Shown piece after piece: positions 59,201 to 64,000 of a stretch of DNA of 64,000 nucleotides. Both the position numbers and the translations under genes were made by a program. The DNA comes from Ascidia mentula (taxonomy: Eukaryota; Chordata; Ascidiacea; Phlebobranchia; Ascidiidae). Within the stretch, counting starts at the first letter, position 1. Each line of letters opens with the position of its first letter. The stretch spans positions 1,550,001 through 1,614,000 of the forward strand of contig OX387198.1 in NCBI GenBank assembly GCA_947561715.1, given 5' to 3'. The notes under the pieces are model-generated. The model was not told the DNA's origin and searched no databases. It saw only the letters and a list, made by a program, of their open reading frames with translations.

Positions 59201-60982
59201 AATCACTTTCAACAATGGTAATGCCCAACTTTACTTCAATCATACGACATTGAATGTTCCCCAGACTCAACTCACTGCCAATATCTTGCTTGGTTCGACT
59301 CGCATCGACTTAACGTTGGAAACAAACGGAGCAAACCAAGTCGCATTTTCAGTTTTCCAGTTTAAGATTCCAGAGGATGTGGAGGTTGAAGGTCCGACTG
59401 ACCAAGTTGGCTCCCTCGCCACAACACGTTACATAGCCATCAAAAATACGAGCTACATTGTTATTGTCGGTTTGAACGTGGAAGATATATCTTCACGTAC
59501 ACAGCCTGGAAAAGTAAAACTCAACAATCAACTGCAAGGCAACGTGAGATTCGTCCTTCCTACCACGTCACCACAATCAGCGTGCGACGAAATTGAAAAC
59601 ATGAAGAAAAACATAAGCAATCAGAAAATCTCCCAACTTTCTCCCAGATGCACATTCTTCGACGAAGCAGCGTCTTTATATTCGGATGAGGGCTGTACCA
59701 CCGAAGCAAACCCAAATCACGTGACTTGCAGTTGCAACCACCTCACTGTTTTTTCCGTCCTCCTGGCGGTAAAATCCATCGTCGTTCCACACGGTGTGAA
59801 GGCAAGTACACATATATTGTTCCATCCATAATGGCAACTTGTGCTTTTTTAAAATCAGTAAGTTCCATTACATTCAAACTTGAAAAAACTTGGTAAATGT
59901 TGTTTTTGGAAATACTTGAAACATTTATGACTTCTTGGTGCATCAATTATTCCAGATTACAACATACGTCACAGAATCAACATCAGTCTTCTTCCTCCTG
60001 CTCACTGCAATCATCCTGCTATGTTTTAATGAGGGAGGGGACAGAATTTACATCCAGATAAGTTTGACGTCATCACTTCTGCTTCTTCACGGTGTCAACT
60101 TATTGCACGATATTATCGTTACGCATGATCAGCCATGCATGGCGTTTACAGTGCTAAACCATTTCTTCTTGATTTGTTCAGGTAGAGATGTTTAAATAAC
60201 AACAAATCAAACAATTTAAGAAACATTTTCTCACTATAGGAATGTGGTTTTTGATCGAGGGAATACGACTCTTCATGGCTACCTCCAATCCAATCAACTT
60301 CCAAACCCAGGATTCAAAATGTCGACTCAAGTACTTTATGATGGTCGGGTGGCTTCTTCCCGTATTGATTGTGGGAATATCCGCACCCGTGGGATTCCAC
60401 TTCGGCGTCTACATGAAACCACAGCCTTATTACGAGGCGTGCCACCAATATCAAAACAACACTTCACCAATTCCCAAGTACGACAGATGCTGGTTGGCTC
60501 CCAACACTCCGGTTTTCTACACTTCCGTCATCACTCCTCTTGCTCTCATCCTCGTCATCAACCTCGTCATCATCGTAAAGACATCGTACGTGAACTTTAC
60601 CTCCCGGAAGATGCGAAACAGAGGGAAAGATCCAGATGTGGAAGATGCAAAGAGAGCTGCAAAGTTGTTCATTTTCCTCTTCCTGATGCTCGGTGGAACC
60701 TGGAGCTTGGCATTCTTCACTGGTGAGTTACAAAGCTTTTGATCAATCTTTTTTTAAAGTTAACATGTTCCTGATGTTTTAGGAATCGGAAACGAAATCT
60801 CGAACGAGGTTTTCATGTACATTCACAGCTTGGTGAACGGGATGCAGGGATTCGTTCTGTTCCTTATCTACTGCGTCATGAACGACGTCATCAGAAATCG
60901 CTTAATTGGTGACAAAATGAATCAAATACTGGCAGATAAAAGTATTGGCAGTATACCTACCGAAGATACGCGCGTGCGTTAA
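56238..60982 (+). CDS. Adhesion GPCR gene 7, complete
   Basis: Exons: 56238-56370, 56556-56624, 56819-56872, 57112-57147, 57300-57404, 57495-57554, 58447-58524, 58608-58835, 59095-59801, 59956-60181, 60240-60722 and 60783-60982; about 792 residues. Exon 1A starts MTISLLVLPF and ends LDPSDYCG. The stalk has 76 codons, rich in TTIP and TNQ repeats. Exon 9 gives GAIN and GPS (CSCNHLT) followed by the tethered agonist. Exons 10-12 give seven helices; exon 11 has NPINFQTQDSKCRLKYF, a mix of the two classes, and the ICL3 of genes 5 and 6. The tail is RLIGDKMNQI...TEDTRVR. Intron 9 has a GC donor. No inactivating change was seen. Confidence 0.9.
58185..58225 (-). ncRNA. Hammerhead ribozyme-like core, intron 6 of gene 7
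   Basis: The minus strand reads CTGATGA, then TGTCCTAAGGGT (short stem with wobble pairs and a 3-base loop), then GAAAC followed by an AT run that can fold as a third stem. This matches the conserved hammerhead core CUGAUGA - stem II - GAAA. The upstream strand that would form stem I is AT-rich and weak. It probably came in with a retroelement relic shared with gene 6. Confidence 0.4.
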
Positions 60983-61192
60983 GTGGTTTTGCAACGCTTG
61001 AATAAATATTATGTTGATTATTAGCTTTGTGTGTACAAATACTGATCGTTTGTTCGTTTATAGTTTGTTACATAAATATTAGTAAGTATATTTCGTGTCA
61101 CTCGCCCCTATGTTACAGGTTAAGGAAGATGCACACTAACCGTGAGGCAGTAGCAAGAGTTGATTGTTCGCAGTCCTCAATCGGCAAAAAAC

Positions 61193-61262
61193 TCATTAAT
61201 TAAGTTGATTTAATAAAATTGATGACGGATCGGAAATGGCGGTCACCCTGGTATAAACTCGG
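61193..61262. repeat. About 70-base repeated block, copy d
   Basis: Same block as 44404-44474, downstream of gene 7. Confidence 0.5.
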
Positions 61263-61732
61263 TCTTTACAAAAATATCGATCTAAACAGAAATCGATTCG
61301 ACTGTTTTTGCAACGCTTGAATCAATGATGAATATCGGTTATGTGGAATAAGAAGATATGTTCTTGTATGCGGACAATGCGTTCCTTATTAGTTTGTGAT
61401 ATGTGTACGACGGATATAAGGTAATTTGGGGCCCTAAGTAAGTTTAAATTTCTTCACTCCATCCAACCACTTTGGAACCAGCCACTGCTTAAATGTGCGC
61501 TGTCTTAAGGAAGTAACTTTGCTTTTGTTTTGTATTATGGTGTGTTATACGTCACCATGTCCATATATCACTATTTGTTGAGCTGTGGAGATGGAAATGG
61601 ATTAAACTGAATTTCACATTTGCTTCTTCAACAGGGTCAAGATGCGAAATAAATAACTATAAAGTGTTCTGTATTCTGTAGTTTCTCAAGCCAGTGCATT
61701 TGGTGATAATTTGTTCTCCCCTTTAAAAAACT

Positions 61733-61791
61733 CATTAATCAAGTTGATGACGGGTCGGAAATTGCGGTCACCCTGGTTCAAACTCGGCAGG
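61733..61791. repeat. About 70-base repeated block, copy e
   Basis: A shortened version of the same block lacking part of the AT palindrome. Confidence 0.5.
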
Positions 61792-62376
61792 GGAAATAAC
61801 GATAAGAATAGAACGAAACACACAGTTTAAATTTACTTAAACTCTTGTGACACTGGCTGTAAAACTTAAGCATGATTTTCGTCAGAATTACAGATTTGGT
61901 TTAAGTGGCCTTATAATTGACAAAAAAACATGAAAACGTTGATCGAAAAACAAACAAGAATTGAGAACAAATGTTGAAGAACAAGTAGAAGAATAAGTTA
62001 AAATGTAAACATGGACGCGCGCCTGTTGGGCCAATCAAGTGCAGTAAAGCGTCTCGTTTTACTAATAACTTACGTCATTTCCGCTTCTCGACTTTCGGGG
62101 CAACGATATTACCCTTGTGATACCTCGCACAACACCACGCAGACATTACATTTTGTGAATGCCTAAAACGATGTTTCTAAACCAGTGGACCGTCAACGGT
62201 ACTAGATAGTAAGATCACACAATGTAATACCTCTAAAAAGTAAGGCCACACAAGAGATATACATTAACATGTTTGTAAAGGGGGGAAATGTGCTCGTTTA
62301 CGCCGTCTGGCGGTTGATTCCCCGCCACCTGTAAGAACCTGTGTAGGCCAATATCCTACTCAGGATAGACACTAAA

Positions 62377-62616
62377 ATGATCTTTCACTGGTTCGAGACC
62401 TTGCGTTCCGCTTATTCAGCCAGAGTCGCCAAAACGTTGCGGGCGCGACCCGAAGCCGACCTTGTTTTTTTACAGATAACCGCCGCAAAGCAGGCGACGA
62501 CCGCATGTATTAACACCAAACTTTGTACAGGTATCCAAGTTCGATATACGAACAAATCAACCATAACTGATTTAATGAGCCATTCGCAGTTTCACTGTGC
62601 GAGAGCGCGTACTTAG
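62377..62616 (+). CDS. Small ORF of unknown function, copy 2 (79 aa)
   Basis: Same frame as 54301-54540 with few residue differences (for example RARPEADLVFLQ against RARHEADLVLVQ). No domain is recognised. Confidence 0.25.
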   Translation: MIFHWFETLRSAYSARVAKTLRARPEADLVFLQITAAKQATTACINTKLCTGIQVRYTNKSTITDLMSHSQFHCARART

Positions 62617-62695
62617 ACTTGCATGGCTATGTCTTTGAGACAAGCATATAACTACTGACATGATCAACCATAGATGTTTTCGAGTGGTGACTCAG
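62594..62695 (+). repeat. Direct repeat, left copy, flanking the 139-residue ORF
   Basis: It begins ACTGTGCGAGAGCGCGTACT and matches 63431-63530 closely over about 100 bases in the same orientation. After gene 6 the equivalent sequence occurs once, with nothing between. Confidence 0.7.
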
Positions 62696-62786
62696 AGCAA
62701 AGACGGCCACCTAACGGACTCCTGTCCAATCCGCCTGGCAAGGCAAACGAACAAGCCAGCATACAAGGCGCCCACCTCCTCTGACA

Positions 62787-63206
62787 ATGGCGAGCAACAC
62801 CCCAACAACTACCACCGAAGAACCGCCCAAGCTCGACAAAGTCGACAACCAGAAAGACCTCCAAGCAATTGAAGAGGCGGAAGAAGACCAATCCTCCACG
62901 ACATATGTTGGGGAACGGTCCTCTTCAGTTGAACAAACCGTTGAACAAACACCATCAGGTGAGGAGTCATCCGACTCTTTCCCGCATATGTCATACTCCC
63001 CACCAACATCAACGTCTTCAACTTTTTCACTGCCCAAACCGATTTTCCTTGAACGTTCACCGAAGACCGCCATGGTGAAGACAAAGGACATCCCATCAAC
63101 TTCCACCTCTTACAAGACCTCTGGGAATAAGAAGAGAAAGAATTCACCTCCCCCAACAAACAGCACACCAAGTGCTCTTGCACCATCCTCCCCGACGACA
63201 AAATGA
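62787..63206 (+). CDS. Ser/Thr/Pro/Glu-rich protein of unknown function (139 aa)
   Basis: The frame begins MASNTPTTTTEEPPKLDKVD. It has an acidic Ser/Glu-rich middle (GEESSDSF), a Ser/Pro/Thr-rich part and a basic cluster GNKKRKNSPPP near residue 115 that could be a nuclear signal. It looks intrinsically disordered. No domain is recognised. It lies between two 100-base direct repeats, and a fragment of it survives at 46051-46113. It may be part of an unclassified mobile unit or a leftover host exon. Confidence 0.35.
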   Translation: MASNTPTTTTEEPPKLDKVDNQKDLQAIEEAEEDQSSTTYVGERSSSVEQTVEQTPSGEESSDSFPHMSYSPPTSTSSTFSLPKPIFLERSPKTAMVKTKDIPSTSTSYKTSGNKKRKNSPPPTNSTPSALAPSSPTTK

Positions 63207-63430
63207 CGTCCCTGTGCCGTTGCCACACGGTGCATTGTAAGTGTGTTAGCGGGCGTGGGCAAACCAGTCAACCTACAGTGGTTCACGCTGTGTCGAACCC
63301 ACGTACAATGGGCTTCACATCCGTTGCACATGTGGGCGCTTCCACGCAACCGCACAATCCGGGATATGAATATGCGGCATTAGAATTAGATTTCAACACA
63401 ACAATATAGTGTAAATGGTTTTTTTTTTTT

Positions 63431-63530
63431 ACTGTACGAGAGCGCGTACTTAGACTTACATGGCTATATCTTTGAGACAAGCATATGACTACTGACATGA
63501 TCAACCAGGTGTTTTCGAGTGATGACGCAG
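63431..63530 (+). repeat. Direct repeat, right copy, flanking the 139-residue ORF
   Basis: Same orientation as 62594-62695 and preceded by a run of 13 T. What follows it (GGGCGCACAGG) matches what follows the single copy after gene 6. Confidence 0.7.
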
Positions 63531-63689
63531 GGCGCACAGGAGAAACTATATAGAGGAAAAACGTAGGAAATCGCAGGCTTAGAATCAGAAAATTAAAGTA
63601 AAACTTAACCATCTTAAACCATTTTGGTATGTTCAAAACAATATTGTTAAGTGTTGTTTTCGAGTTAAAGTAGACGTGTAAAGCGTTTA

Positions 63690-64000
63690 TTACACAAAAA
63701 GGACTACGCGACCGATCGATATTTAAGGTGCTGTAAAGCGCCTGGTTTCCCTGCGTCATTTCCGCTTCCCTACCTTCGGGCGAAGTTCCCACGATTGAAA
63801 AGTGGCCATGATGCTCATTACTAAGCAGACTTGCATGTAAATGCTTGAATAGTGGTTTAGAACCAGTGGGGCGTGTCGCTAGCGGTTAAGGTCAAACACT
63901 GAAATTTCATTGTTGGTATTTACGGACCCAATCGAGTTCAGAAACCCTGACAAATCCACTAAAACCAAAACAGGTTGTCTATAGATTAATTTATTGTAAA
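63690..64000. other. Start of the upstream region of a further array copy
   Basis: It matches 46110-46580 and 54765-55230, the DNA upstream of genes 6 and 7, including a GTAAAGCG block at 63731-63780 and ACCCAATCGAGTTCAGAAAC near 63926. An eighth receptor gene is expected a few kilobases beyond the window. Confidence 0.6.

Larger units (their letters stand above)
60983..62376. other. Downstream module of gene 7
   Basis: It contains two 70-base blocks (61193-61262 and 61733-61791) and one GTAAAGCG block (62042-62105), in the same order as after genes 5 and 6. No gene is recognised. Confidence 0.5.

Overview
The window is animal genomic DNA, most likely from an ascidian tunicate (Ciona-like). 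It is AT-rich, its genes are split into short exons by short introns with GT/AG or GC/AG ends, and all clear coding exons belong to adhesion G-protein-coupled receptors. The species call is an inference from gene style, not a match.

Almost the whole window is a tandem array of one receptor gene, seven copies on the + strand, called genes 1 to 7 here: 119-4655 (5' end outside the window), 8625-14310, 18778-24334, 28908-36444, 39273-44091, 47585-52642 and 56238-60982. The repeat unit is about 8-10 kb. The right edge (about 63.8-64 kb) matches the upstream DNA of genes 6 and 7, so another copy probably follows. A complete gene has 12 exons: exon 1 signal peptide; exons 2-7 a small ten-cysteine ectodomain I cannot assign to a known domain; exon 8 a Thr/Pro/Asn/Gln-rich mucin-like stalk; exon 9 the GAIN domain with its GPS cleavage motif; exons 10-12 the seven-helix domain and a short tail. 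Exons 2-8 all begin and end in phase 1, so each can be skipped or shuffled without loss of frame. The intron after exon 9 starts with GC in genes 2-7 and GT in gene 1.

The copies form two classes. Genes 1-4 share a basic KRFLPD-type tail; genes 2-4 use one kind of first exon (1B) and genes 2 and 3 keep a decaying relic of the other kind (1A). Genes 5-7 use 1A and have an RLIGDK-type tail. Genes 2, 4, 6 and 7 read as intact, as does the visible part of gene 1. Gene 3 has an 8-base deletion in exon 11. Gene 5 has one stop in the skippable exon 3. Gene 4 has a perfect 357-base tandem duplication containing exon 7 and a Penelope-like retroelement in intron 8.

Between genes lie two copies of the last two exons of a tetraspanin-like gene (after genes 1 and 2), a decayed mosaic of a different adhesion GPCR (25.6-27.4 kb), conserved upstream blocks, foldback elements, hammerhead-like motifs, and after genes 5-7 a repeated downstream module with several short repeated blocks and two kinds of unrecognised small ORF. 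No rRNA, convincing tRNA or CRISPR was seen.
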